Of a stretch of 64,000 nt of DNA, positions 32,501 to 43,875 are shown in pieces. Origin of the DNA: Siderastrea radians (lineage: Eukaryota; Cnidaria; Anthozoa; Scleractinia; Rhizangiidae); NCBI GenBank assembly GCA_964017195.1, contig OZ024895.1, positions 29,016,375 through 29,080,374 on the forward strand, in the 5' to 3' direction. The notes beneath the pieces are model-generated. The model had not been told where the DNA came from. It did no database searches and saw only the letters and a program-made list of their open reading frames with translations. Position 1 is the first letter of the stretch; the number at the start of each line of letters is the position of its first letter. The translations under genes and the position numbers were made by a program.

Positions 32501-34294
32501 GTACGATAAAAAAGCAATGCTGATTCAACGGTAGGGAAACTGTATATTTACCAATATTTCAAAAGGCACAGCCTTTCTTCTTCAGGGTCTTACAGAGAAT
32601 GACTCTAAGGGCAAAAACATTACAATTTAAACTAAGGGTATAAAATGTGATACTAAAATAACAACTAAAGCAGCTTGTATTACAACGTTAAAAAACTGGC
32701 GTAAAAAATAAAAACGTTACGATTTGAAATTTATATTTAAAGAAGCTAATATTACAACGGTAAAAAACTGGCGAAAAAACTGAAAACGTTGCGATTAAAA
32801 ATTTGAAAAATATATAACATAAGTAGGATACGTGATACTATAATAACATAAGCTTAAGTGATAGGGATAACGTACCGCGTTAAACTCTAAATACATTTCA
32901 ATAAGAAATAAGAAAGTGGAAAATACCAAACAAATACCACCCCCCCCAAAAAAAAATTACAACTGAAAATACAAACAAACACGGAGGATGAAAAACCGGA
33001 AAAAGTGTCATGTTTCATCTCTCCTATTTAAACCTAGTGGTTCTTAAAGGAGCTACGTCACGGATAACGCAACTTGAAAAAGCTGGCAAGTTTTTTCAAG
33101 TTTGTCATTCGTAATCCGTCTTAATCTCCCTCAGTCGTAACCATCCTTGTTTAGTTTTGGTTAATAATTACTTCTTTGGTGTTTTTCTAACTTAGGAAAC
33201 TATTATTTTGAGGTTTCCGTTAATGAGAAAATAATTTTGTCAGATCAGAAAGATGAATGAAAACACCGTGACACGGTTAGATTTAATAAGTTCAAGAGGA
33301 ATAAGTTGCATGCCATTAGCATTATGGTCGTTAGAAAGAAAATGTTCTGAGACTGCCGGTAGGTTTAGAAATGTTAGTTCGTTTGTCAACAGGTCTACGA
33401 TGTTCGTTGAAGCGGTCCTTGAGTCGTCGTTTGGTTTCTCCTATGTATTGTTTGTGACAACGATTGCATTGTACCATGTAAATAACGTTTTTAGAGTTAC
33501 AGTCAATGTGATGATGAATGGGTCTTGTTTCGCCCGTAGAATAAAATGTGTAGCTAGTGAGTCCGTCTGTTATATAGTTGCATGTCAAGCAGTTGTGTCC
33601 GCATCGAAACGAGCCACGGGGTTGGTTACTTTGGTTAGGGTTACGAAGTTTGGCGCTAACTAATAAATTACTAAGATTGTTACTGCGGCGGAAAGCAACG
33701 AGGGGAGCAGCATTAAAAACGTTGGCGCAGCGGGGAGATGAGGACAAGATGTTGAGGTGTTTGTGAATAATGGATGATACAGAACGAAGGGCTGGATTAT
33801 ATGTGATAACAAGGGGTACCCGTTTGGGTTGGTTTGTTTGAGAAGTGTCTTTGGAAGCGAGTGATTCGGTACGTGTGATGTTATGAACACGTCGTATTTC
33901 TTGGTCAAGGAAGGACAGGTTGTACCCCCGTTTGTTAAGGTAAGTTTTGAGTTCAGTAGTTCGTTTCGTGAAAGTGTCGTCAGAAGAACAAATACGGCGG
34001 AGTCTAACGTTTTTAGTTTTTTCGCCAGTTTTTACCGTTGTAATGTTAGCTTCTTTAAATATAAATTTCAAATCGTAACGTTTTTATTTTTTACGCCAGT
34101 TTTTTAACGTTGTAATACAAGCTGCTTTAGTTGTTATTTTAGTATCACATTTTATACCCTTAGTTTAAATTGTAATGTTTTTGCCCTTAGAGTCATTCTC
34201 TGTAAGACCCTGAAGAAGAAAGGCTGTGCCTTTTGAAATATTGGTAAATATACAGTTTCCCTACCGTTGAATCAGCATTGCTTTTTTATCGTAC
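32501..34294 (-). mobile_element. Penelope-like element with inverted terminal repeats
   Basis: About 285 bp at 32501-32787 reappears almost unchanged, inverted, at about 34007-34294 (for example GATTCAACGGTAGGGAAACT against AGTTTCCCTACCGTTGAATC). The arms enclose a minus-strand PLE 3' coding segment, whose start overlaps the right arm. Each arm has a CCTGAAGAAGAAAGGC...GAAATATTGG motif. PLEs are known to insert with direct or inverted repeats. The high arm identity suggests a fairly recent insertion. Confidence 0.85.
33245..34071 (-). pseudogene. PLE C-terminal reverse transcriptase/GIY-YIG segment
   Basis: A 246-codon frame containing RGYNLSFLDQEIRRV, VPLVITYNPALRSVSSII, GSFRCGHNCLTCNYI and the GIY-YIG endonuclease core VIYMVQCNRCHKQYIGE followed by TKRRLKDRFNEHR. 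It shifts frame at ACCGGCAGTC near 33360 and continues HFLSNDHNANGMQLIPLEL to about 33245. The catalytic palm is missing (5' truncated). The frameshift lies after the nuclease core, so the element is defective mainly by truncation. Confidence 0.85.
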
Positions 34295-34734
34295 TTAGTT
34301 AAATGAGGTTGAACAATATTGAATAATGTTATTTCATGCCAGGTGTTTCACTGCCCCCACATTCCCCATAAAAACTGTACAATTATATCAGTGTTGTTTT
34401 GTTCCCATTAAGACAACAGATTGCAAAAGAGACACCTAATGTTTGTCATACTGAAGTTCATAATATTACACCACAAAAAAGACATCATTTGTTTCAATGT
34501 CGTCTCTGACTGAAAGAAATTCTTACTGAGATTTTCATGGCAGTTACTGAATGGGGGCAGATGTAATAATTTTTTTCAAATTTAAGAAAACTGACTGGAT
34601 TAAAAACAAAAAATGTTGCGCCGTGCAGTACTAATTAATACAACTGAGAATTTAGAGAATTAACTCTGTAGTGGAAGGATTTCCTTTCAGCTGTGCCCTT
34701 AATTTCTCACAGAGTATTGCCCTACTTACATTTC
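34295..34734. other. Intergenic, no gene recognised
   Basis: AT-rich sequence between the PLE and the SINE head. No conserved ORF or repeat structure was recognised. Confidence 0.4.
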
Positions 34735-34777
34735 CTGTAAGGAAATGTGGTGCACATGAGTGGATCCAAAAACCTTT

Positions 34778-34850
34778 GACCCTGGTGGGGTTCAAACCCA
34801 TGACCTCCAGATTTGATCACTGATGCTCCACCAATTAAGCCAAGGGGCCC
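34778..34850 (-). repeat. tRNA-like SINE head
   Basis: On the minus strand 73 nt read GGGCCCCTTGGCTTAATTGG (A-box-like), then GGGTTTGAACCCC (B box), in tRNA spacing. The acceptor stem is poorly paired, and unrelated sequence continues (TTTTTGGATCCACTCATGTG). It is a tRNA-derived SINE promoter rather than a functional tRNA gene. Confidence 0.6.
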
Positions 34851-35352
34851 TGCAGACAGGAGCAGGTTGTAATTCGCAGTAATGAAGATGTGACAGGTAC
34901 AAAAACATGTTGTGCCACACTGCCGAGTTAATTTTCTGATTTTCCAGTTGTATAACCTTTGCTCGGTGGCACACCATTTCACGCACCCTTATGTACTGCA
35001 CTGTTTGGAAAAAAGGAAACATAAGATCTGGATGCTACTATAAAAAGCTCTTTAAAGGACAGTGCCTCCTGATACAGAGGTATTTTTGCAAAGGTTATTA
35101 CCATGTAGAAAAAGCAAATCTTAGCGCTTGGGTTATTCAAATCTGAAAAGAACAATATCGGTAACCACGTATTTTTCATAGACCAAACAAACCATGGCAA
35201 AACATTCAAAGACAGTAACATGTACACCTGGAAATCTTTCTTGCAATTATTGGAGTCTTCTATTCCTTTTATTAATTAATTAATTTATAAATTTGTCAAA
35301 AGCAGGTAAACAGGCAGTAGGACCTCGTGTCCCCTACTAGGCCTGTTTATCC

Positions 35353-35360
35353 AACCCAAA

Positions 35361-35414
<54 letters not shown>
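35353..35414. repeat. (AAT)n microsatellite
   Basis: About 20 uninterrupted AAT/ATA units. Similar runs occur at 37687-37732 and 48007-48057. Confidence 0.97.
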
Positions 35415-35639
35415 TACACATCTACATGATTGCATCAATGCTAGGCCACGAAGGTGGAAGGAGGCAGGGGCGGATCCAGGAATCCATGCGCCCACTCTCT
35501 ATTACTTTGGGCCTGATAAATGGGTCCCAGTTAGCGCAGTCGGTGTTGACAAAAATGTTTTGTTGTTGGCAAGTCAATGCACTTTTTTGTTTTTGGGTTT
35601 TACCACCACAGGAAAACCAGGTGTGTTGTTTCGTTTACT

Positions 35640-35884
35640 TCACAAGTGTTCGGTGCCATACCTGCAACTACATCAGTCCTCTCACCGAGATACAAGGCCC
35701 TAAATGCTCCTTTACTATCCCTGACCATTTCAATCTTGTGTACTGTATATCCTGCCGTCGATGCCCTCTTCTTTACATTTGTGAAACTGGACGAAGCCTC
35801 AGGAGTCGTTTTAGCGAACGCTTGCGAAGTATACGCAACAACTCTCCTAGTTTTCCTATGGCCCAACATTTCAACTCCATTTAA
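35640..35884 (+). pseudogene. PLE GIY-YIG endonuclease relic
   Basis: The frame reads RCHTCNYISPLTEIQGPKC, NLVYCISCRRCPLLYICE and RSLRSRFSERLRSIRNN. It aligns with the C-terminal GIY-YIG region of cnidarian PLEs, with YICE in place of YIGE, so a core glycine is lost. The zinc-like HTC/CISC cysteines remain. There is no polymerase segment upstream. It is a different subfamily from the PLE at 32.5-34.3 kb. Confidence 0.7.
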
Positions 35885-36469
35885 AAACACGTATAAAGTA
35901 GATTTCGAAAATATTCAGCAAAAACAAAGGCTGTTTTCATTTATCTAAGGTTTTCTTTATCTGCTTTGTAAAATGTAAGTTCTCTGGGTCATAGGTCGTG
36001 GACCAAGGACCCATTTGCGAAAATTGTTGATATTTTTCAAGAGTCGATAAAACATAAGTTTCAAACTCTGCGGCAAATTCGTTCACAACCGCAGAAACAA
36101 GTTTATCTGTAAACTTGTTATTAAAAAAAAAAAACACATTCTCCTGTTGTCTTCAGTTTATCTATGTACAGGCTAAGTAAACGTGACCATGTAATTTACG
36201 GAGCTGCAAAAGTAAACACTTCACAAAAGACAAATTGGCCTACATGTCAACAAACTTGAATTCCACGCCTTCACCAACAGGCAACAGCAGGAAAGCTGAA
36301 ACTCCGTCACATGGAAGAAGACTAATCAATAAATCATCGGACACATTCGTTTTTTGTCGTGTACTATTTAACGAGCAAACATTACATCATGTTCGGAAAA
36401 GTCACGGACCAAGGACCTCGCGGACCAAGGACCCCATACTGTATATACATATTGTATTCTGACGGTTTT

Positions 36470-36520
36470 CTTCCACACTGAAGATGGGTTATCATACCCG
36501 AAATGTCATTGATTTTAGAA
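36470..36520 (+). ncRNA. Degenerate hammerhead-like PLE end
   Basis: ACTGAAGATGGGTTATCAT followed by ACCCGAAATGTC has a GGGT/ACCC helix II and GAAA plus GTC in hammerhead order. The CUGANGA box is corrupted. It is probably a relic terminal repeat related to the PLE fragment just upstream. Confidence 0.3.
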
Positions 36521-38640
36521 ACATATCTGACACTTCGTGATGTTTATTCTATAATGTCAATCCCATCACTAACACAGCGGTGTACTAGAGGCCCTACCAG
36601 GGTAAATTCCGACAAGCGACATGGCCCAAAAAGTAGCTACAGCACATAAAGTGAAATCGTGACAAAAGAATCCTTTCGCGGCAAAATTCTGACAGTGACG
36701 TCAAGGCCGAGAATTAGCGACAAAGAAGGGTGGTATTTTGACTCTAATAGAAGACCGAAAATAAGCCAGAAGTACTTTTGGTCAATTTTCTTTGCGCTTC
36801 AAAGATTTCGAAGGTGTTCAAAGAACGAAAAAAGCTTCTCATCTGATATATTGACATGATTGAACGTCGTGGTATTATTTATTGCCTTATTCAATCCCTC
36901 AACTCCCTACCCCCTCCACGCTTAAAAGAACATGAGTTCACCTGATTCAATCATGCTGCTATCACGTCATGATCGTCTGAACACTGCACGCTCCACTGAC
37001 TCCACTAAAGGCCCATACGAAGGGAGGGTGCGACGGGTGCGTTCTCGCCGTACGAAAGAATCTTTACGTCCTTGTGAAGATCTGCTGCACAATTCCAGCT
37101 ACCAGCTGTGAATGTGAAGGGAGTGCAAGTGCAAAAAACGTCGAAGTCATTGAACGGGTCATCAGAAGTGACGTGATCACCCCAAATGAAACTCATGTAC
37201 ACTTGCCCTCTATGTTAGTAGATTGAAAAAAAAGTAAATCCAATAACTTAAATTCCGACAAAGAAAAATTATTTTCTTTCAATTTCTGAAAAGCGACAAG
37301 GGAACCCCCCCTGGCAGGGCCTCACTATAGCCCAGTGCAAAAACACTACAAATACGCAATCGATTTTTTAGTTATCGATATTATAACTGCATGTCCTCAC
37401 TGGAGTAGAAAAGAACAAAAACGACTGAATGTCCCTAAACAGTTCCGGCATTGGTGAAATGATTCATTGCTGTTATTTACATTCCAAAAAACAATCGACC
37501 TCTTTCTGGAATCAGTACACTATGTTGATTATTATTAACTGGATGTTGGAATTTTTTCCCCCTTAACCCCATGCAGATGTTATTTCACACAAGTTATAAT
37601 GTGCAATTAAAATGGTGACAAGCAAATGCACATGCACTCATAGTTATTATTTTACAGAAGAGTTTTGGTAAAAATTAAAAATGATGATGATAATAATAAT
37701 AATAATAATAATAATTTAATAATAATAATAAAAGTAATAATATCGCTATTCTGAAGGGTGATGTCTGAGCTGCGCTGTTTTGCAATATTTAATTTTCGCA
37801 GGTTTGGAAATTCTGTTAAAATCCATCCTGAGGCAACTTTAAGCAGAATGTGAAATGTCTGTCATTAAGGTGGCCGCTGATCGTAAAGCATGACAACCAG
37901 ACATCATTGTTGAATAAACAACGCCTTACGTGGTTCGCATTAACCACTGTTAACACTGAGTGAAAAGAAAAAAATACATGTGTAAACTACAGTCACAGCT
38001 AGCTATCAGTAGTTTTACACTGAAACACAATATGAATTTTTTTGAAGTATTAAAGTAGATAACCCTCCAACAGGGCCGAGGCTAAGACGTCAGCCTCTCA
38101 TCGTAAACACAGTTATCACGAACTGACCGCATCTATATTTCTTTCACACTACAATCCTCACGTTTGAACATTTGTCAACTTTACGGCTCTCCGTTTTCGA
38201 TATTATCTATAGCTCTTCTAAGTTTCTTGTGCTAAAGAAATCGAAAAGTTTAAAAATATAGTGTATGCGCTTTAATTAATAGCCTATTTGATGCTCGATA
38301 GTATAACTTTACTTCGCTGTCGCCGCGGTTCCGGGAACGCGTATAATTTTGTCGCCTTAATCTTATTCTCTTCGCACAGTCACAGCCCCTAACAACTCAT
38401 TTTAAGTAAATTTGACCTATGTTGTATAGCGCATTGCTTTGCCAGTACCCGCTTAATCATCATGCGATTATCGGTTCAATGCTTGCAATGCATGTCGTCA
38501 ACCGGTTGTATACACAAAAAGCACTTTTTGCTATCAATTCTCAGTACTCTTTACAATTGGGAATTCGTACCTGTCCTGCAGTCCAAGTGGCTGTTTTTGC
38601 TGTCTTGTTCAGTTGTTCCTTAACTCGATCTTTCATCTGA
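36521..38640. other. Intergenic, no gene recognised
   Basis: No conserved ORF is seen. Contains an AAT-type microsatellite at about 37681-37741 and AT-rich unique-looking sequence. Confidence 0.4.
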
Positions 38641-38753
38641 TCCAGCGTTTTTAGCGGAGCCAGCGCGCTAGCGCGTCAGCGGAGCTCCATTGCTAAGGAA
38701 ATTTGGTAATCTATGAAGCCAAAAAATTTTGGTAGTGACGTAGTAGTCACGTG

Positions 38754-38798
38754 ACCGTCCGTCCGTACATCCGTCCGTCCGTACGTCCGTCCGTCCGC
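38754..38798. repeat. CGTCC minisatellite
   Basis: Repeated CGTCCGTCCGTAC units, about 45 bp, 40 bp downstream of a GC-rich palindromic stretch (CAGCGCGCTAGCGCG). Confidence 0.85.
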
Positions 38799-39220
38799 AC
38801 CACAGGCCTACCAATACACTTCCTACACTGGATATAACCCTGTGCTGAATCCCGTGTGTTTTCAGCGCGAAATCGCATGTTGACCCGCGTTGTAGCAAAA
38901 CAAGCAAAGACAACAAAAGTCAAAAACAAATTTGTTAATGGAAAAAAAAAGTTCAAAAGAACACTCAGTTGTCTTTTTGGTGGAAGGGGAAAAGTTCAAT
39001 CTAGGCGAAAGAAACTCGGCGATAAAGTTCAGGCAAAAAGTTCAAATTTGCCTCGTCGGTTCTGTTCAAACTCGGTCGGCACACCGCTTGAGTTCGCAGC
39101 TTTTCGCAGCGGTTTCGACGCCAAATATAGCAGAGCTAGGCATTTTGGTTTTTTCTGTCCACAACCATGGTTTTTACGGCGTTTCGAACACATTTTGCCT
39201 GGAAAAACACCAGCATTTTC

Positions 39221-39290
39221 GCCCGTGGCCTAGTGGATTAGTTACCGGCACCTCACGCCGACGAGCCGGGTTCGACGCTCAGCGGGAGCA
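39221..39290 (+). repeat. tRNA-derived SINE head (tRNA-Glu-like)
   Basis: GCCCGTGGCCTAGTGGATTA supplies an A box. A stem CGGC/GCCG encloses a 7-nt loop whose middle bases CTC would be a Glu anticodon. GCCGGGTTCGACGC supplies a B box. The acceptor ends GCGGGAGCA but pairs imperfectly, and a T-rich tail follows. It reads as the RNA polymerase III promoter of a SINE. Confidence 0.7.
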
Positions 39291-40400
39291 AGAATTTTTT
39301 TCTTTTTTTTCTTTGCTTTTTTTTTAATAAAACGACTTGGATGAGAGTATTTTCACAAATTAATAACTGCCAGCAAAAACAAAACAAAAGCGAAAAACAG
39401 ACAAAACAAAAAGAGGGGCTCCGCTTTTAGGCTCGGCTAAATCTATATATTAACATTGAGCAAAAGCGTTTTGTTATCCCGATCTCAGTGCACCTCCATC
39501 GCTGCGAAAACATACAACACTGATCTGTACAAGGGCAGAATGCATGACAAATGTATTCTAACAAACTCCCTAAAAACTAAAATCTTAAATTAAGATGTTT
39601 TTTCGTCTTAGAGACTCGGTGCCTAGATAAGATGCGCATTTGTATTAAATTAAGATTCGTCGTCTTACTTCAAGATGATAAATAGTCTTAGAACAAGATG
39701 TCAACCCCTTAATTGTAGTTGCCTGACATCTTAAACACGAGGTGCCTAGATAAGATGCGTTTTCGTCTTAATTTAATATTTCAACTCGTCTTATTTTTCC
39801 GAAGACCGTTACATTTCAAAAATTGATTGCGCGTATTCTTTTTTCGCGTCGCGGCTTGCCCGCTTAGTAAAATGGGAGTGAACAAATAACCAGATAACCA
39901 CAAAACATATTTTAACCAAAAATAATTCAGCTCAAACAAAAATAGAAAGATAGAGCAGCAAGCTCATCACCGTATCTTTGCTTTTTGCGGCCTTTCGCCA
40001 GTCTTCTTTGCATGCACACACGCTGAGCTTTTTCTCTGGCGAAGCAAGGAAAAAGTGTCAACTTTGGTTGAATACGTCTTCCTGAAGTTTTTTCTTTTGA
40101 TGGTACAGATCAGTTGCTTGTGTATATTTTTGTCAACAGTTGCCATTACGTCGTCTTCTCAGTAAACTTATCTTTATGCACGCATTCGCTTTGAACAAAC
40201 TGTCTTTGAACTTCACAGTCATTCTTTCAGTTTTAGGGACCCAAGTCTTCGGCATTGAATAATGTATGAATTCACCAACACCAGTTGAAAAATATGTCAC
40301 CATCACAACAATCTACGGGCATAAAAATGTCAATTGAACCGAAGAAGTCATGGAATTCATACCGTGTTGGTCTGTTCAACGAATTGAGTCAAGCATAACC
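39291..40400. other. Intergenic with AAGATG-rich imperfect tandem repeat
   Basis: About 39575-39800 repeats AAGATG/CATCTT phrases. GGTGCCTAGATAAGATGCG occurs twice (about 39620 and 39740), so an approximately 120-bp unit is imperfectly duplicated. No gene is seen. Confidence 0.5.
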
Positions 40401-40403
40401 TGC

Positions 40404-40477
40404 GATCAGGCTCTATTTTCGTTTCGCTCGGTGAAACATTCAGGCGGGACGGGTGAACCGAAAAATAGAGCCTGATA
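40404..40477. repeat. Short palindromic MITE
   Basis: GATCAGGCTCTATTTTCG and the inverted CGAAAAATAGAGCCTGATAC enclose about 35 bp containing a second inverted pair (GTTTCGC..GTGAAAC). It lies just upstream of a PLE fragment. Confidence 0.75.
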
Positions 40478-40589
40478 CAATTCTTCTACGGAACGTCTAC
40501 CACCCACTTTTTTGATTGATTGACATTCAACAAAACAGCCAATCAAAATTTCTTCTGCTTGCACTATCCTCGATTGATCTATTTAAACA

Positions 40590-41733
40590 AGCAAACATTT
40601 AAGTTGAAATTCTGTTGCACAAACCTTACACCTACACAAATTGCCGACCTTTTAAACTTTGTCTTAAGATCCACGTATTTCCAATACAACGGGTCGATTT
40701 ACGAACAGAAAGACGGAGCAGCCATGGGGAGCCCTGTCTCCGCGGTTATTGCTAACCTTTACATGGAAGAGTTTAAGGAACGGGCGATAGCAACAGCGAC
40801 CTATAAACCTAAGATCTGGAAGCGATATGTAGATGACACTTTTACAGTCTTAGGTAAAGACTATGTAGACGGCTTTTTACACCAGTCTTAACAGTCAGCA
40901 GCCTACTATTCGTTTTATCATGGAAATCGAGAAAGATAACACTATCCCCTTTCTCGACACGTCAGTTTCAAGGGATTCAAACGGTCTTCTCACCACCACT
41001 GTTTACAGAAAGCCCACCCACACTGACCAATACCTAGCCTATGATTCACACCATCCTCAGTCAGTGAAACGTGGTATTCTTAAGTGTCTATACGACCGAG
41101 CCAAACACCTCCGTCAAAACCATCAGCTATCTCTAAAGAAAAGAAGCATTTATCATCGGTACTTGTTTCGAACGGATATCCTTCTTCATTTGTACGAAAG
41201 CTCACAAAGACAACAAGACCAACAGCCAACAAAGAACCTACGCAGGAATTTAAATCTACTGCGGTTCTACCCTACCTAAAATGTGTATCAGAGGTTCTTC
41301 GCCTCTGCCTACAACAACAAGGCGTACGCACCGTCTTCAAATCAGACACAACTCTTAGGTCTCACTTAGTGCGACCGAAAGACACCCTTGAACCAACTAA
41401 ACAAGACGGTGGACATCGTCTACAAATCCATGTGAGTGCGGCAAAGTATACATCGGGGAAACAGGGAGAGCAATGCAAGACAGGATAAAAGAACACGACA
41501 GAGATAGACGGCTTACTCGTACACAAACCTCCGCAGTTTCGGAACATGCTAACGAAACGGGGCATCTTCCTATTTGGAAAGAAGTTAAGTTTATTGATCG
41601 TGACCCTCACTGGTACACACGTAGGGTCAAAGAGGCTATCCATATAAGACTTCATCCTAATAACATCAATAGAGATAGTGGAATCGAAATTCCAGAAGCT
41701 TGGATACCTACGATCAGAAAGCACAACAGCTGA
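40590..41733 (+). pseudogene. Penelope-like element: RT palm to GIY-YIG, frameshifted
   Basis: Successive frames read VLRSTYFQYNGSIYEQKDG, AAMGSPVSAVIANLYMEEF and IWKRYVDDTFTVL (YVDD catalytic pair). They continue DNTIPFLDTSVSRDSNGL, YRKPTHTDQYLAYDSHHPQ, SVKRGILKCLYDRAKHL, YLKCVSEVLRLC and TVDIVYKS. In another frame CECGKVYIGETGRAMQDRI (GIY-YIG) follows, then ACATGCTAAC-encoded EHANETGHLPIW. At least three single-base shifts (about 40880, 41270, 41430) break the chain. The 5' end is truncated at the fingers. It is followed by a hammerhead-like 3' repeat. Confidence 0.85.
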
Positions 41734-41856
41734 CCAACCACAAAGCGGACCTGTGAGGGAACAACATCTAATAGTCGGAATAATAATGAGGATCGAAATG
41801 CACCAATAGCAGCGAACCATCATGCTACAAATAGCGACACGTAAACAATTGACCTC

Positions 41857-41901
41857 ATCGCCTGATGAAGACTAGCAGTATTGAAGTCGAAACGTCGCGA
41901 T
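41857..41901 (+). ncRNA. Hammerhead-ribozyme-like motif at a PLE 3' end
   Basis: CTGATGA (41862-41868), helix II GACT/AGTC, GAAAC and GTC (41894-41896) are in order. The outer strands ATCGC (41857-41861) and GCGAT (41897-41901) pair perfectly as a 5-bp helix I. Helix III would be the self-complementary ACGT, implying a dimeric fold as reported for minimal PLE hammerheads. One extra A precedes helix II. It lies about 130 bp after the PLE coding relic. Confidence 0.6.
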
Positions 41902-42152
41902 CAACAACTCAAAGCGATTCCATCGTGAGACAAACGAATAAACGTTCGTCTTACCTATCTTACACCACGATGAACAATAAACACATCTTTAACGACATTG
42001 TTGCTGTTGTCTCGACCATTTGGGTAGGATTTGATGAGTTTGCGGTGCAACAAGGGAAGGACGGAAGCGATTTTCAAACGAATCTTGCAAACATGACTTT
42101 TTTTATTTCTTTATCATTATTGATCATTTATACGGATCTCCTGCAAGTTTAG

Positions 42153-43819
42153 ACTTACAACGTGACTTAAATTCGGGTTTTTTTTGTAAAATCTGAAAGT
42201 CGAAATGGTGGACGACTTGAACTTATCATTCCACGCGGCCATTCCACGCACTAAATTTAGAGGGTAAGTAAGGTGCTTTTGCGTGTCTTTTTAATCGCTT
42301 TCTTTGTTGGTTACACTATGATGTCCAAAGAATTGAAAATCGGGTGTTGTTTTACCACAGAGGACAGAGATGAAGCTACAGACTTTAGAGGAAACCTGTT
42401 TGGCTTTTACATGTACGCGACTTACACTTGCCAGCTTGGTCTTTGCGTAAGCGGTAAGACTTTTTTCTTTTCAATGTACTTTAATTAGATAAATGGCACT
42501 GGAAAGCTGGATTCAAAAGTATCTTTTAATTCAAACCGTTCAGAATTAAAAGTTAACTGATATGTGAAACCTTCACATTTCTTGGTAGACTTTTTTCCCT
42601 TGCAATTAATTAATAAAGCAGTTTGTTGTCATTGTGTTTTTGTTATTGAACATACCCATCGCTTGGGTGGACTTCACGCCTACTCCCCCACCCATAATTT
42701 TCAAAGCAAGAAATATCCACTGTTTCAACTTCTTCCCTTCTTCCCTATCCAACCCTGCAGCCAGCTGTGTGTCATACCATTGTAAATGCTTTGTTTATAC
42801 TGGTTGTGTACTTAGGATCTAAGTTGGTTTTCAGCACAGGCAGCCCAAGTACGTGATACTGAGCGCAAGGAATTTATAATTTATTAATGCAAGCGATGCG
42901 GTTCGGACGTGACCTCGCGACGGAGGTGGTGTAGTGTTACAACGACGTTGCAGGGGGTTGAAAATAGCGTGGATTTTGAACGTTTTAAAAGCAAAATTTA
43001 TTCTCTAATTTGATTAAATGAACAAAAGAAACTCACCCTTTGTGTATCCTTTTGTGTCTTTGATCCATTTCCATCTTTTTCCGGGCGTTTTGGATTTCTG
43101 TTCTTTCCTTCATAAGACGTTCTTGCATTTTTAGCCACTTGAAACTGTGCCGTATCTCCATAAGAAAAATATTAAGCAAAATATAAACAAAGAAAGAAAA
43201 TAAGAAAATATAAGATCTGAACATGCACTTATTTTTAAAATGTAAATGACATTTTCAACAAATGTAAAAATATCTAAAAGATATCAGTTGTTACCTGTAG
43301 GGAAGTGGACAGGTGTCACGGAAACAAGCATTTTTTAGCCAATTCTCTCACTCTGTGAAGTGAGATGGTCTTCCCCAGAAGCTGGATATTGACTTTATCA
43401 CAGTGTTTACTGCTTTTCATATGTTTATGAAAACATATGTTTATGAAAAACATTTGCATCAAAACAAATTTAAATCCAGCTTCCACAGGCTACATGACTA
43501 AGCAAACAAGCTTGTGTTGAAATTTTACACAAGAAAACGGAACTGATTTACAAACCTCAGAATTGTGTGCAACATACGTACCACTGCAGGAGCCCGCTCC
43601 TGACCACTGCTAATGCATAGCCCCCCACCCCCCCCCCCCCAAAAGGAAATGAATAAAAAGGTGACTAGGCATTAATAAACGTGATGAACTGTAATTTGTA
43701 ACTGAAAATTGTTTTTGTTTATTTTCTATCATTTCTAAGCCACACCATACCACGTCATATATGTAACTTCCGCTCATTGTTCTACTTCATATATATTTCT
43801 GTAAATTCGTGATTTGCCA
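42153..43819. other. Intergenic, no gene recognised
   Basis: AT-rich sequence with a poly-C tract near 43621-43640 and a short direct repeat (CATATGTTTATGAAAA twice near 43420). The ORFs at 42273-42822 have no conserved features. Confidence 0.4.
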
Positions 43820-43875
43820 CAATAAACCTGATGAAGACGGGTATTGGCCAGTCGAAATATTGTAACACACGTCTT
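43805..43875 (+). ncRNA. Hammerhead-like PLE end, cleavage triplet lost
   Basis: ACAATAAACCTGATGAAGAC, then GTCGAAATATTGT. The CUGAUGA and GAAA boxes and a GAC/GTC helix II are kept. ACAATA/TATTGT pairs outside, but no GUC follows GAAA. It is a different PLE subfamily from that at 41857. Confidence 0.35.

Noticed and set aside
34778..34850. Functional tRNA gene
   Set aside because: A and B boxes are present but the acceptor stem does not pair, so it is called a SINE head; the same holds for 39221-39290.
35353..35414. CRISPR-like array or regulatory repeat
   Set aside because: It is a pure AAT microsatellite without spacers; no CRISPR structure occurs anywhere in the window.
38856..39327. 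Two overlapping 125-131-aa ORFs
   Set aside because: They run through a SINE head and repeat-rich DNA and are in different frames without conserved motifs.
42273..42822. Hydrophobic short ORFs that might be small membrane proteins
   Set aside because: No start context, splice structure or recognisable motif; expected by chance in AT-rich DNA.
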